The translations under genes were made by a program, and so were the position numbers. A DNA stretch of 64,000 bases from Paenibacillus xerothermodurans (lineage in GTDB: Bacteria; Bacillota; Bacilli; Paenibacillales; NBRC-103111), in assembly GCF_002220865.2 (NCBI RefSeq), contig NZ_NHRJ02000001.1:248001-312000 (forward strand), given 5' to 3'. Shown piece after piece: positions 63,944 through 64,000 of the stretch. Position 1 is the first letter of the stretch; every line of letters starts with the position of its first letter. The notes beneath the pieces are model-generated. The model was not told where the DNA came from and searched no databases. It worked only from the letters and a program-made list of their open reading frames with translations.

Positions 63944-64000
63944 ATTCGCACATCCATTCCGCGGTACTGCTGTTGACCATAGGCCGTCTGCAGCTGCTGT
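63940..64000 (-). CDS. C-terminal end of an unidentified gene
   Basis: The last 19 codons before a TGA at 63942-63940 read ...LQTAYGQQQYRGMDVRI. The stop overlaps the YlqH-type start as ATGA, which supports a real upstream gene in the same operon. In Bacillus the gene at this place is ylqG, but too little sequence is present to identify it. Confidence 0.5.
   Translation of the reverse strand, partial: QQLQTAYGQQQYRGMDVRI

Overview
This window is a stretch of core chromosome from a flagellated Gram-positive rod, most likely a member of the Paenibacillaceae (Paenibacillus or a close relative). Four things point there: Bacillus-type gene order, a PolC-type replicative polymerase, an IF-2 with a long Gly/Gln/Asn/Arg-rich N-terminal extension, and strong Shine-Dalgarno sites with frequent TTG and GTG starts. 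Nearly every gene lies on the minus strand. The exception is comM. I see no prophage, insertion sequence, CRISPR array, tRNA or rRNA gene.

Reading in the direction of transcription (high to low coordinates), about 64.0-58.7 kb holds the end of an unidentified gene, a stand-alone FlhB C-terminal-domain protein (YlqH type), yraN, the opposing comM, a small zinc-ribbon protein and sucCD. About 58.7-51.1 kb holds dprA, topA, trmFO, hslV, hslU and codY. The xerC/codV gene that sits between trmFO and hslV in Bacillus is absent.

About 50.9-19.9 kb is one very long motility and chemotaxis (fla/che) operon. It runs flgB-flgC-fliE-fliF-fliG-fliH-fliI-fliJ-motE-like-fliK-flgD-TIGR02530-type-flgG/E-flbD-fliL-fliM-fliY-cheY-fliO-fliP-fliQ-fliR-flhB-flhA-flhF-flhG-cheB-cheA-cheW-cheC-cheD-membrane protein-sigD-FapA-like-small ORF-SwrB-like-MltG-like. 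Short gaps and many ATGA overlaps indicate translational coupling. It encodes the rod and hook proteins, the C-ring switch, the type III export gate with its ATPase, the FlhF/FlhG placement pair, the chemotaxis core, and sigma-D for late genes.

After a terminator, rpsB and tsf follow with a leader and an intervening terminator, then pyrH-frr. Next come the isoprenoid, phospholipid and site-2-protease genes uppS-cdsA-dxr-rseP, then proS (archaeal/eukaryotic-type) and polC. The last unit is rimP-nusA-ylxR-ylxQ-infB-rbfA-nrnA-truB. It has a near-consensus sigma-A promoter and a hairpin leader that could act as an attenuator.

No clearly new multi-gene system is visible. The points most worth a second look are a 56-codon ORF between the FapA-like and SwrB-like genes, the swapped type of ProRS at the standard proS locus, the missing xerC, the MltG-like protein without a catalytic domain, the regulatory hairpins, and the repeat-built IF-2 N-terminus.
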